Positions 1-6,590 of a stretch of DNA of 9,037 nucleotides are shown piece after piece. The position numbers and the translations under genes were made by a program. How positions within the stretch are numbered: the stretch's first letter is position 1; each line of letters begins with the position of its first letter. Location: contig JADFYC010000018.1 in NCBI GenBank assembly GCA_015233295.1, positions 1 through 9,037 of the forward strand, in the 5' to 3' direction. Origin of the DNA: Deltaproteobacteria bacterium (GTDB lineage: Bacteria; Desulfobacterota; JADFXK01). The notes beneath the pieces were generated by a model, which worked only from the letters and a program-made list of their open reading frames with translations, did no database searches and was not told where the DNA came from.

Positions 1-3
1 AAT

Positions 4-2652
4 ATGAACAGCCATGAATATGTCCGAAGTATCTTGGCCGCCAGGCAGGACCTCTACAAGGGGATGTCCAAAAATTTGAGCCTTTCGACAGAAGAAGAGG
101 GCGGCTGCGGCGTTACCGGATTCTGCTGCAGCATTCCCGTCCGGGGCCGGCACATCTTCAAACCATCCGCCCAGATGCACAACCGGGGCAATGGCAAGGG
201 CGGCGGCATTGCGGCCATGGGCTTTATCCCTGAGATGTTGGGCGTAGACCAGACCACCCTGAACGAGGACTACCTGATCCATATCGCCGACCTCGACGGC
301 GAGGGGCTGAAGGCCCTGGAGGAGAAGTTCATCTATCCCTACCTGGACGTCCATCTGGCCGAGAATATCCCCCATGTGGACGACTACCGGGACATCCCGG
401 GGCTGGAGGTGCGGCCGCCGGACATCTATCGTTACTTTGCCCGGGTTAAGCCCAACGTCTTAAAAGCCTTTGCCGCTAAAAAAGGGCTGACCAAATTAGC
501 CGCCAGGGACCTGGAAGACGAATTCATCTACCAGAATTCAGTAAGTATAAACCGGACGTTCTATGATCCCCAGGGTAAGATGAAGGCCTTTGTTATGTCC
601 CATGGCCGGAACTTCTTTGTCCTAAAGATAGTCGGTTATGCCGAGTGGGTGGTGCAGTACTATAAGTTGGACAATTTCAAGGCCAATATTTGGATCGCCC
701 ATCAACGTTATCCCACTAAAGGCCGGGTCTGGCATCCGGGTGGGGCGCATCCGTTTATCGGCTTAAACGAAGCTCTTGTGCATAATGGGGATTTCGCCAA
801 TTATTACTCCGTGGCCGAATACCTCAAGCAACGGAATATCTTCCCACTATTCCACACCGACACCGAGGTGTCCGCCCTGCTGTTTGATCTATATAGCCGG
901 GTTTACGGATATTCCCTGGAGCATCTCATTGAGGCGCTGGCCCCGACCCAAGAAATGGATTTCGATTACCTGTCTAAGGACCGCCAACGGATCTACCAGG
1001 AAATTCAGAAGACCCACATCCATGCTTCGCCGGACGGCCCCTGGTTCTTTATCGTGGCCCGGAATGATACCAAAAATAACGAGCTGCAGCTTCTGGGCAT
1101 CACGGATACGGCCATGCTTCGGCCCCAGGTCTTCGCCCTTCAGGAAGGTTCGATTAAAATCGGTCTGGTCTGTTCAGAAAAGCAAGCCATTGACGCCACC
1201 CTGGACAGCCTCGCGGCAGAAGACCCCAGATTCGGCACCGTGGCTGATATGTACTGGAATGCCCGCGGGGGAAGCCATACCGATGGCGGAACTTTCATTT
1301 TTCGGCTGGACAATTCCAAGGGCAACGGTGAAGAGAAGCCGATGACCTGTACCGACAAATTCGGTCGGGAAATCAAGGCGCCCCAAAACCAGGTTCCCTT
1401 TCTGCCCGGTCGGGTGTTTTATCTGATGGACGATGGACAGAAACCCATGCTGGACCTGACGGAGGAATACGCCAAAGGTGATGCGGATGGGCTCTACAAG
1501 ATGTTCATCGCCTCCATCCGCGACTGGGATTATGCCGAGATTCTAGATTGCTTAAAGGAAATTAAACGGCAGGCCAAAGAATCGGACGATAACCTTGACT
1601 TGACCCTGAAGGTCATGACCAGGTTGATTGATTTGCGGTATCCGACCTTCGAAAAGAAAAGAAGATCACTGCTTCAGATGTACAACTACAGCTTGAATCG
1701 GATTCTCTGCGGCGTGTCCCCCTTGAATGCGACCCAGGCCGAGGGGAAATATCGCTACATCGATTTTGAAAGCCGGAAGACCCTGCGGGCGCCCTTACCG
1801 GGTGAATCCGTCCTGGTGGTGGATTCAGCCTTGTTCCCACCCGAAGGCGATGAAGCCGACGGGGTCTTGCTTCGAGAAGCCTATCGACTGGGCTGGAAGC
1901 GGTTCATTATTTTCCGGTGCCGCGGGCAGCGATTTTATGGATGCGGCTTCGGGCCGAACACTCAGGGTGTCCGAATGGACATCTATGGCAGCTCCGGGGA
2001 CTATATCGCCTCCGGCGCGGACGGACTGGATATCTATATCCACGGCAACGCCCAAGACCAGTTGGGCCAGATCATGAAAGAGGGCAAGCTGGTTATTTAC
2101 GGCGACGTGGGCCAGACCTTCATGTATGGCGCCAAGGGCGGCGATGTCTACATCATGGGCAACGCCGCCGGCCGGCCTCTGATCAACGCCGTGGGTCATC
2201 CTCGGGTGGTGATCAATGGGACCTGTCTCGACTTCCTGGCCGAATCCTTCATGGCCGGCGATCCCCTTAACGGAGGCGGCTTCGTCGTGGTCAACGGCAT
2301 GACTATCGACCACCAGGGCAACGTCATTCCGCAAGCTTCTCCTTACCCCGGCTCCAATCTCTTCTCCCTGGCCTCGGGTGGGGCGATCTATGTCCGGGAT
2401 CCCCATAAGCTACTTGTGGAGGAGCAACTCAACGGGGGTGTCTACGCCGACATGACTGAAGCCGACTGGGAGTTGATCTTGCCCTATCTTCAGGAAAACG
2501 AACGACTGTTCAATATCTCCATCGAAAACCACTTGCTTCGGGTGGATGGCCAACCCCGCACCTACGATGAAGTCTACCGTAAAGTGGCCGCAGTAAAATT
2601 GGCCGTACTCACCGGGAAAGCCCAAAAAGACGGCCTGGAAGAATATAAATAA
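4..2652 (+). CDS. Glutamate synthase-like protein: class II glutamine amidotransferase fused to GXGXG domain
   Basis: This 882-residue protein probably supplies the ammonia-releasing half of a split glutamate synthase: a class II glutamine amidotransferase hydrolyses glutamine and passes ammonia to an FMN synthase subunit encoded elsewhere. Residues 33-40 read GGCGVTGF, so Cys35 is the likely nucleophile after removal of a short propeptide. Further amidotransferase motifs are HQRYPT (233-238), HNGDF (260-264) and TDTE (285-288). The GXGXG beta-helix domain of the glutamate synthase large subunit occupies about residues 640-790, with repeated glycine turns (YGSSGDY, IYGDVG, YGAKGGDVYIMGN). The central FMN/Fe-S synthase domain of a full-length GltB (about 1500 residues) is absent; residues 430-620 form an unassigned linker. 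The ATG at 4 has only three bases before it, so neither its ribosome site nor a more upstream start can be excluded. The family is clear; the exact partner and reaction are inferred. Confidence 0.88.
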   Translation: MNSHEYVRSILAARQDLYKGMSKNLSLSTEEEGGCGVTGFCCSIPVRGRHIFKPSAQMHNRGNGKGGGIAAMGFIPEMLGVDQTTLNEDYLIHIADLDGEGLKALEEKFIYPYLDVHLAENIPHVDDYRDIPGLEVRPPDIYRYFARVKPNVLKAFAAKKGLTKLAARDLEDEFIYQNSVSINRTFYDPQGKMKAFVMSHGRNFFVLKIVGYAEWVVQYYKLDNFKANIWIAHQRYPTKGRVWHPGGAHPFIGLNEALVHNGDFANYYSVAEYLKQRNIFPLFHTDTEVSALLFDLYSRVYGYSLEHLIEALAPTQEMDFDYLSKDRQRIYQEIQKTHIHASPDGPWFFIVARNDTKNNELQLLGITDTAMLRPQVFALQEGSIKIGLVCSEKQAIDATLDSLAAEDPRFGTVADMYWNARGGSHTDGGTFIFRLDNSKGNGEEKPMTCTDKFGREIKAPQNQVPFLPGRVFYLMDDGQKPMLDLTEEYAKGDADGLYKMFIASIRDWDYAEILDCLKEIKRQAKESDDNLDLTLKVMTRLIDLRYPTFEKKRRSLLQMYNYSLNRILCGVSPLNATQAEGKYRYIDFESRKTLRAPLPGESVLVVDSALFPPEGDEADGVLLREAYRLGWKRFIIFRCRGQRFYGCGFGPNTQGVRMDIYGSSGDYIASGADGLDIYIHGNAQDQLGQIMKEGKLVIYGDVGQTFMYGAKGGDVYIMGNAAGRPLINAVGHPRVVINGTCLDFLAESFMAGDPLNGGGFVVVNGMTIDHQGNVIPQASPYPGSNLFSLASGGAIYVRDPHKLLVEEQLNGGVYADMTEADWELILPYLQENERLFNISIENHLLRVDGQPRTYDEVYRKVAAVKLAVLTGKAQKDGLEEYK

Positions 2653-2679
2653 CCTGGAAGAATATAGATAAATAGATAA
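2634..2679. repeat. Tandem duplications at the stop codon of the glutamate synthase-like gene
   Basis: A 19-bp unit beginning CCTGGAAGAATATA occurs at 2634-2652 and again at 2653-2671 with one mismatch at unit position 15. The first copy ends exactly with the TAA stop codon. An 8-bp unit ATAGATAA follows as a perfect tandem pair at 2664-2671 and 2672-2679, overlapping the end of the second 19-bp copy. This looks like replication slippage; the second copy is untranslated. Confidence 0.85.
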
Positions 2680-2710
2680 GACGTAACCGAATTAAAATAA
2701 ATTCAGATTG

Positions 2711-2739
2711 AGGGCGCCGGGAGTGAATCGCGGCGCCCT
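2711..2739 (+). terminator. Hairpin terminator behind the glutamate synthase-like gene
   Basis: AGGGCGCCG at 2711-2719 pairs perfectly with CGGCGCCCT at 2731-2739 around an 11-nt loop, 58 bases after the stop codon. The following bases (TAATCTCTTT) are T-rich but not an uninterrupted T-tract, so termination may be partial. It separates this gene from hisF. Confidence 0.55.
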
Positions 2740-2800
2740 TAATCTCTTTGGCCCTGAAATTTGGCGACAGCGAAATTTGTCCGGAAGAGTTATCGTCCGC

Positions 2801-2830
2801 TTGCCGGAGTCCGGCTAAATATGATATGAA
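2801..2830 (+). promoter_or_regulatory. Possible sigma70 promoter of hisF
   Basis: TTGCCG at 2801-2806 and TATGAA at 2825-2830 are separated by 18 bp, and a TG dinucleotide at 2822-2823 gives an extended -10 element. Each hexamer matches four of six consensus positions. The predicted start near 2837 leaves a leader of about 90 nt. The -35 box lies in a small GCCGG-AGT-CCGGC hairpin (2803-2815). A moderate match only. Confidence 0.35.
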
Positions 2831-2924
2831 TGACTGACAGCCTAGTCTGACTGAAATGTCTTGCTGCCCGGGCGTAGCAGATTTGTTTCGTCCGAAACTT
2901 AAATTTAGACCCACGGGAGGTGCC

Positions 2925-3704
2925 ATGCTTAGCCGACGGATTATCCCTTGCCTGGACGTCAGAGATGGAAAGACAACCAAAGGAATTAAATTCAAAGGTA
3001 ATGTGGACATTGGGGACCCGGTGGAGATGGCCCGGTTCTATTATGAGGAAGGCGCTGACGAACTGGTCTTTTACGATATTACCGCTTCCAGTGACCGCCG
3101 GAATATCATGATCGAGGTTGTCCGGCGGGTGGCCGAAGAGATTTTCATTCCCTTTTCCGTGGGTGGCGGGATCAGGACTATAGAGGACATGCGGGCGGTA
3201 CTTTTAGCCGGGGCCGAAAAAGTCAGTGTGAACTCGGGCGCAGTCAAGAACCCGGAGATTATTTCAGCCGGGGCTGAAGCCTTTGGGAACCAGTGCATCG
3301 TGTTGGGCATGGATGTCAAGAAAGTCCCGGTAAGTGATAAGATCCCCTCGGGCTACGAAATGGTTATCAACGGTGGCCGGACGTACATGGGCATCGATGC
3401 GCTGTGGTGGGCCAGGGAGGCGGAACGGCTGGGCGCGGGAGAGATCTGTCTTAATTCCATCGATGCCGACGGCACCCAGGCGGGGTATGAACTGACTTTG
3501 ACCCATTTGATCTCCACTAATGTCAACATCCCGGTCATTGCCTCGGGTGGCGCCGGAACCATTGAACATATTAATGAAGTTTTGACTACGGCCCAGGCCG
3601 ACGCCGCCCTGATCGCTTCCATGACCCATTACGGGACCTACACCATTCGGCAAATCAAGGAGTCTCTCCACCAATCCGGAGTCAAGGTCCGGATGACCTG
3701 GTGA
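2925..3704 (+). CDS. hisF: Imidazole glycerol phosphate synthase cyclase subunit HisF
   Basis: HisF is the cytoplasmic cyclase subunit of the HisFH complex. It joins PRFAR with ammonia supplied by HisH to give imidazole glycerol phosphate and AICAR, the fifth step of histidine synthesis. From the ATG at 2925 the protein has 259 residues, a normal length. The catalytic aspartates fall at their standard numbers, Asp11 (IIPCLDV) and Asp130 (VLGMDV), and Lys19 is kept. Phosphate-binding glycine motifs of the (beta-alpha)8 barrel are present: SVGGGIR (78-84), IDADGT (179-184) and SGGAG (207-211). A longer in-frame start at 2856 would add 23 unrelated residues; the ATG at 2925 is preferred because GGGAGG lies four bases before it and it puts Asp11 in register. 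No other his gene is visible in the window. Confidence 0.96.
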   Translation: MLSRRIIPCLDVRDGKTTKGIKFKGNVDIGDPVEMARFYYEEGADELVFYDITASSDRRNIMIEVVRRVAEEIFIPFSVGGGIRTIEDMRAVLLAGAEKVSVNSGAVKNPEIISAGAEAFGNQCIVLGMDVKKVPVSDKIPSGYEMVINGGRTYMGIDALWWAREAERLGAGEICLNSIDADGTQAGYELTLTHLISTNVNIPVIASGGAGTIEHINEVLTTAQADAALIASMTHYGTYTIRQIKESLHQSGVKVRMTW

Positions 3705-3860
3705 CAATGCTGGTTAGAGGATGGATTCCGGCGTTGAAGAAAAGCAGACCGCCACTGGGTTCTTTGGGTTAAGCATTGTATTGAATCCTGTCGGCCAGTT
3801 CAGTCGGTCGCGTTTTATCAACTATCCTAAACAACTATGGCCATAATTAACGAGAAGCGA

Positions 3861-3889
3861 TTGACGGTTAAGGCAAAAAGTGGTATTAT
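3861..3889 (+). promoter_or_regulatory. Near-consensus sigma70 promoter of the zinc-ribbon gene
   Basis: TTGACG (3861-3866, five of six) and TATTAT (3884-3889, five of six) are separated by exactly 17 bp, and TG at 3881-3882 adds an extended -10 motif. Transcription should start near 3896, giving a leader of about 115 nt before the ATG at 4012. This is one of the two strongest promoter matches in the window, the other being dsrC P1. Confidence 0.7.
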
Positions 3890-3895
3890 AAAAAA

Positions 3896-4011
3896 GTCAA
3901 CCGGGACATAGACACCAGATTTGGGGAGCCCGGTCCTTTTTGCTTCTGATAACCACTGAGGGCGGCCCCGCGGGGCTGAGTGCCCGCGGACTACGTTTCT
4001 CGGAGATCGTA
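3896..4011 (+). promoter_or_regulatory. Structured 5' leader of the zinc-ribbon gene, possible attenuator
   Basis: The predicted leader holds two hairpins. The first pairs ACCGGG (3900-3905) with CCCGGT (3929-3934) and is followed by CC and five T (3937-3941), as in an intrinsic terminator. The second pairs CCGCGGG (3968-3974) with CCCGCGG (3983-3989). It overlaps a 12-bp palindrome GCCCCGCGGGGC (3965-3976) that could form an alternative fold. It does not match any riboswitch class I know. The first hairpin could instead be the late terminator of hisF, which ends 195 bases earlier. The rest of the hisF to zinc-ribbon gap (3705-3860) shows nothing convincing. Confidence 0.4.
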
Positions 4012-4512
4012 ATGAAAAAAGAGATTGGAGTTACTTCGGAGATTGACGGTTATTGCACCAAGTGCAAGCTGGTGACCAACCATCGCGTGGTGGCCATGGA
4101 TGAAGGAGTGGTTAAACGAGTTGTCTGCCTGACTTGTGGAGGTCAACATAATTTCCATCTTCCTCCTGGGCAAAAGGCCACGACTGAAAAAAAGGTCAAG
4201 AGGGTAAAAAAAGAAGAACGACGTGTTCCCGGCCCGGAATCTCAAACTCTGCTCCAATGGCAGGAACTGAAGGATCGGCTGACTCCGGAAACGCCCGCCA
4301 GCCCTTACGCTCTGAGTGGTTCTTTTGTTCTGGGTGAAGCCATCGATCACCACAAATTTGGGCTGGGCTTTGTCACCAAGGTGATCGACTCAAAAAAAAT
4401 TATGGTTATGTTTGAAAAAGAGATCAAGACCATGGTCATGAATTTTCCAGATGTGGCCAGCCTTCCGACCCCGGCCCCCGAGGCCGAATATAGCGCCTCC
4501 AACCCGGCCTAA
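4012..4512 (+). CDS. Zinc-ribbon protein with Tudor-like C-terminal domain, function unknown
   Basis: A 166-residue protein that I cannot assign to a named family. Two CxxC pairs, Cys15/Cys18 (YCTKCK) and Cys39/Cys42 (CLTCGG), form a probable N-terminal zinc ribbon. A lysine- and arginine-rich linker follows (about 55-72). Residues 105-145 read FVLGEAIDHHKFGLGFV and continue to a lysine-rich strand. This resembles the small Tudor-like beta-barrels at the C-terminus of UvrD/PcrA helicases and in CarD proteins, which bind RNA polymerase or nucleic acid. The tail is proline- and alanine-rich. A role in binding nucleic acid or RNA polymerase is inference from this layout. The ATG at 4012 is chosen because GGAG lies six bases before it; the in-frame upstream codons (from 3940) lie in the structured leader and encode nothing recognisable. 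Its end faces the end of the redoxin gene with 25 bases between. Confidence 0.75.
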   Translation: MKKEIGVTSEIDGYCTKCKLVTNHRVVAMDEGVVKRVVCLTCGGQHNFHLPPGQKATTEKKVKRVKKEERRVPGPESQTLLQWQELKDRLTPETPASPYALSGSFVLGEAIDHHKFGLGFVTKVIDSKKIMVMFEKEIKTMVMNFPDVASLPTPAPEAEYSASNPA

Positions 4513-4537
4513 CGTCCGAAAAATAATGGGGTGGAGG

Positions 4538-5791
4538 TCATCGTACCGTCTCCTGGCTCGTACCCGGCGTTTCAGGATCAGGGGGATCCACCCATTCCCA
4601 ATTTTTGACGCCGAAGGGCGTCATTTGAGTCTCCCGGCCCGGCCTGGATGATTCCGACGGACCATCAATATCTGTGGCCGTTTCATCTGTTAGACCAACA
4701 TGGACCAGCCCCATTTTGGCCAGGTAGGGCAAATCATCACTGGTCAAGGTGGTTAGCCCTAGGTGAATCTGGAAGGTGCTCACTTTTGATCCTGCTCCCT
4801 CCCCATGTTCCGGCCGGAACGCCTGGCCTTGGCCCAACCTCCGACCCAGGAAAGATTTTTTCAGCCGGGCAACTTCCTCCGCCGTTAAAGGTGTCCCCTG
4901 GTCGGAATGGAGTTTCCCGGCCCTAAGGTGCACTATCTTTCCTTGCCGGTCAATCACAACCACCAATTTTACCGCAGGCAAGCCATCACAGAAGACCGGA
5001 CCGGTCAACCCCAAGGCCAGGAATTCCGGAGGCGATCCCGGTCGGGCCGGCCAGGCCAGGTAGGCCCACCGCCGCCCAGGCAGACTCACCGCCTCCAACC
5101 GATATTTACCGGGGCTAAACTCCTCCAGCGCCGCCGCCAAAACGCCCCGGGAAATCTTGACCTCCTGATCCAGATGGTCATCAGGGGCACCTCCCGTCCG
5201 CCCTGATTTCAGCCTGGCCACCTCCTCGACCGGGGCGGCAATCGCGGCCGTAATAGCCGCGGCCAGTTGCTCCCAACCCAGGGCCGTTCCGGCCGAGGCA
5301 AACATGACCAATCCCTTTCCGCTCTTTCGGTGTCTCACCAAAATTATCTGAGGTAGTTTCCCAGGCACACTCTTCAGCACCTGGCCGTCAAGGTCTGGGA
5401 GCACGGGAAAAGGCAACCCGGTTTCCACCAACAACTGAGCGGCCTCTTTTTGGCCACACCCCACCGCCACGGCCAGGGCCCTAAATTTTTTGCCGGATGT
5501 AACTTCAGAAGGCAGGCTCGGCCACGCTTGGGCGATCATCTTTGCTTGCGCCACGCTGGAGGGGCAGGCGGGGTGGATGATCAAGACCATGATTAGATCG
5601 GACTTGATCCGAACCAGTGAGAAGCGGGGCAGGGTGACGCCTAAGTAGTTTGCCTCAGCGGATGAAGCCGGTACGGGAAAGGTGGCCTCGGGGAATTCAT
5701 CTCCGGCCGTCAGTCGGACGCTGTGATTGGTCTGGCTATGACTGACTCCAAATGTGAGGGTGATAAAAATCCAGATAATGATGGGCCGGAT
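4538..5791 (-). CDS. Exported redoxin-like (thioredoxin-fold) protein with unusual start codon
   Basis: From the first ATG (5590) the protein has 350 residues, but that start cuts into the thioredoxin fold. The same frame stays open upstream to a TGA (5827-5825). The upstream part encodes a signal peptide (IRPIIIWIFITLTFGV, then SHSQ) and the usual N-terminus of AhpC/TSA-type redoxins: GDEFPEATFPVP, YLG and FSLVRIKSDL. No ATG, GTG or TTG occurs there. The best start is ATC at 5791-5789, six bases after a GGAG, giving 417 residues. The active-site strand is MVLIIHPACPSS, with a single cysteine (76 in the long form) where relatives usually have CPxC. A strand FPVLPDLDG and a PQIILVR strand complete the fold by about residue 200. 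The C-terminal half (about 210-417) is unassigned and ends in a proline- and glutamate-rich tail. A periplasmic thiol or peroxide role is inferred; loss of the second cysteine makes disulfide reductase activity doubtful. Confidence 0.72.
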   Translation of the reverse strand: MRPIIIWIFITLTFGVSHSQTNHSVRLTAGDEFPEATFPVPASSAEANYLGVTLPRFSLVRIKSDLIMVLIIHPACPSSVAQAKMIAQAWPSLPSEVTSGKKFRALAVAVGCGQKEAAQLLVETGLPFPVLPDLDGQVLKSVPGKLPQIILVRHRKSGKGLVMFASAGTALGWEQLAAAITAAIAAPVEEVARLKSGRTGGAPDDHLDQEVKISRGVLAAALEEFSPGKYRLEAVSLPGRRWAYLAWPARPGSPPEFLALGLTGPVFCDGLPAVKLVVVIDRQGKIVHLRAGKLHSDQGTPLTAEEVARLKKSFLGRRLGQGQAFRPEHGEGAGSKVSTFQIHLGLTTLTSDDLPYLAKMGLVHVGLTDETATDIDGPSESSRPGRETQMTPFGVKNWEWVDPPDPETPGTSQETVR

Positions 5792-6114
5792 TAGTCGCTC
5801 CGGTGCTTGAGATGTTAAGATATTTCACCCCGATCCAAATTCCCAGGAGCCTGGAATCGATTATGGAAAATGCGAATAATTCATTTAAGGATTGTATCGC
5901 TTGCCACAAAAAGATGCGAGTTTGGGTTCAGAGGATAGGGGCACCGCAAAACGGAGATATCTAAGCCTGTATAAATAGATTCTGTCAGAAAAAAACGTAC
6001 CTGAAGGGTAGGGGGATGAAGAGCGGAAATAGATAGGGTCGGTCTGGTTTAAGCGTTTGATTGGGCGAATCCGTAATTATTCAGTGTCCTGGACAATGAC
6101 AAAAAAAAAGTTAC
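5792..6114. other. Intergenic region between the redoxin gene and the dsrC terminator
   Basis: AT-richer than the genes around it. It should contain the redoxin promoter on the - strand, but I find no good hexamer pair. A near-palindrome, CCAGG-AG-CCTGG, lies at 5843-5854, and a nine-A tract at 6101-6109. The only coding candidate is a 33-codon + strand ORF at 5863-5964, listed separately. Confidence 0.6.
5863..5964 (+). CDS. Possible 33-residue peptide with CxxCH motif (doubtful)
   Basis: ATG at 5863 opens a short frame ending in TAA at 5962-5964. The peptide contains KDCIACHKK, a CxxCH motif as in c-type haem attachment sites (Cys11, Cys14, His15). There is no signal peptide, which real c-type cytochromes need, and only a weak GGA seven bases before the ATG. 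It could be a relic of a cytochrome gene, a tiny metal-binding peptide, or chance; chance is most likely. Confidence 0.15.
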   Translation: MENANNSFKDCIACHKKMRVWVQRIGAPQNGDI

Positions 6115-6155
6115 AAAAAAAAAATAGACTGCCCGGGGCACTGGTCCCCGGACAG
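6115..6155 (-). terminator. Strong intrinsic terminator of dsrC
   Basis: Read on the - strand, CTGTCCGGGG (6155-6146) pairs with CCCCGGGCAG (6138-6129) over ten base pairs with one G-U, around a seven-base loop. Four bases later comes a run of ten T (6124-6115). It begins about 35 bases after the dsrC stop codon and should end dsrC transcription before the redoxin gene. Confidence 0.9.
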
Positions 6156-6190
6156 CATTGCTTCAAAAATCTTTTGGGGTTCGGCTAAGA

Positions 6191-6508
6191 TTAGACACAT
6201 CCAGTGGGTTTGGAGAGCCCGGCCATCTTACAGGCGCCTTTGCCTGGGCCGGACGGGAACAACTCATAGATGTATTTGAGTTTGTAGCCGGTAACTTTGG
6301 TCATGATCCGAACCATGGGGGCGATACCGTTTTTCTTGTAGTAGTCCTGCAGGTATTCTATAACTTTCCTGTGTTCGTCGGTTATATCCTTGATACCTTC
6401 CAGGTCGGCCACGTACTCGGCGAAGCTCCAGTTCCATGTCGCGGGATCAGCGAGGAAACCGTCTTCGTCGACTTCAAAGATACTTCCTTTAAATTCAATG
6501 TTTGGCAT
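6191..6508 (-). CDS. dsrC: Dissimilatory sulfite reductase-associated sulfur carrier DsrC
   Basis: DsrC is a small cytoplasmic protein that works with dissimilatory sulfite reductase DsrAB: its C-terminal arm enters the active site and leaves carrying sulfur as a trisulfide, which the DsrMKJOP membrane complex is thought to reduce. The 105-residue product has the standard length. Its C-terminal arm, GKGACKMAGLSKPTGCV, carries both conserved cysteines, Cys93 and the penultimate Cys104, eleven residues apart. This separates true DsrC from TusE-type proteins that keep only the final cysteine. The ATG at 6508 is preceded by AGGAGG (6523-6518) nine bases away. The gene stands alone with two promoters and its own terminator; dsrAB is not in the window, which is common because dsrC is often unlinked. 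The organism is therefore probably a sulfate or sulfite reducer. Confidence 0.96.
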   Translation of the reverse strand: MPNIEFKGSIFEVDEDGFLADPATWNWSFAEYVADLEGIKDITDEHRKVIEYLQDYYKKNGIAPMVRIMTKVTGYKLKYIYELFPSGPGKGACKMAGLSKPTGCV

Positions 6509-6540
6509 TCGAGTCCACCTCCTATGTTTGTCTCAATTTA

Positions 6541-6562
6541 AAGGGTCCAGCACTAGACCCTT
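6541..6562. promoter_or_regulatory. Inverted repeat in the dsrC leader
   Basis: AAGGGTC (6541-6547) and GACCCTT (6556-6562) form perfect 7-bp arms around eight bases, about 18 bases upstream of the dsrC ribosome site. It may act as an RNA hairpin in the leader, or as a DNA operator, because a similar repeat lies at 6739-6759. Confidence 0.5.
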
Positions 6563-6590
6563 ATTTCTCAACCCTACAATGTTATTTAAG

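Noticed and set aside
1825..2406. 193-codon - strand ORF inside the glutamate synthase-like gene
   Set aside because: Fully antisense to the conserved GXGXG domain and without recognisable motifs; long antisense frames are expected in GC-rich coding DNA.
3264..3707. 147-codon - strand ORF over hisF
   Set aside because: Antisense shadow of a clearly conserved gene, no family features.
3704..3779. ACAATGCT and AGCATTGT at the two ends of a 76-base stretch behind hisF, with a GGTTAGAGG segment like a tRNA D-arm
   Set aside because: The arm spacing resembles a tRNA acceptor stem, but there is no T-loop motif (GGTTCGAATCC type), no anticodon stem and no CCA. It is most likely a chance inverted repeat with a long loop.
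3955..3990. CUGAG-containing leader segment resembling part of a TPP riboswitch
   Set aside because: The other conserved TPP elements (ACCUG and GGAUAAUGC-type segments) are absent, and the downstream gene has no link to thiamine.
3940..4011. N-terminal extension of the zinc-ribbon protein from an in-frame start at 3940
   Set aside because: No ribosome site, starts inside the T-run of the leader hairpin, and reads through a GC-rich hairpin.
6158..6541. 127-codon + strand ORF over dsrC
   Set aside because: Antisense to dsrC, whose product is conserved to the last residue; the shadow frame has no motifs of its own.
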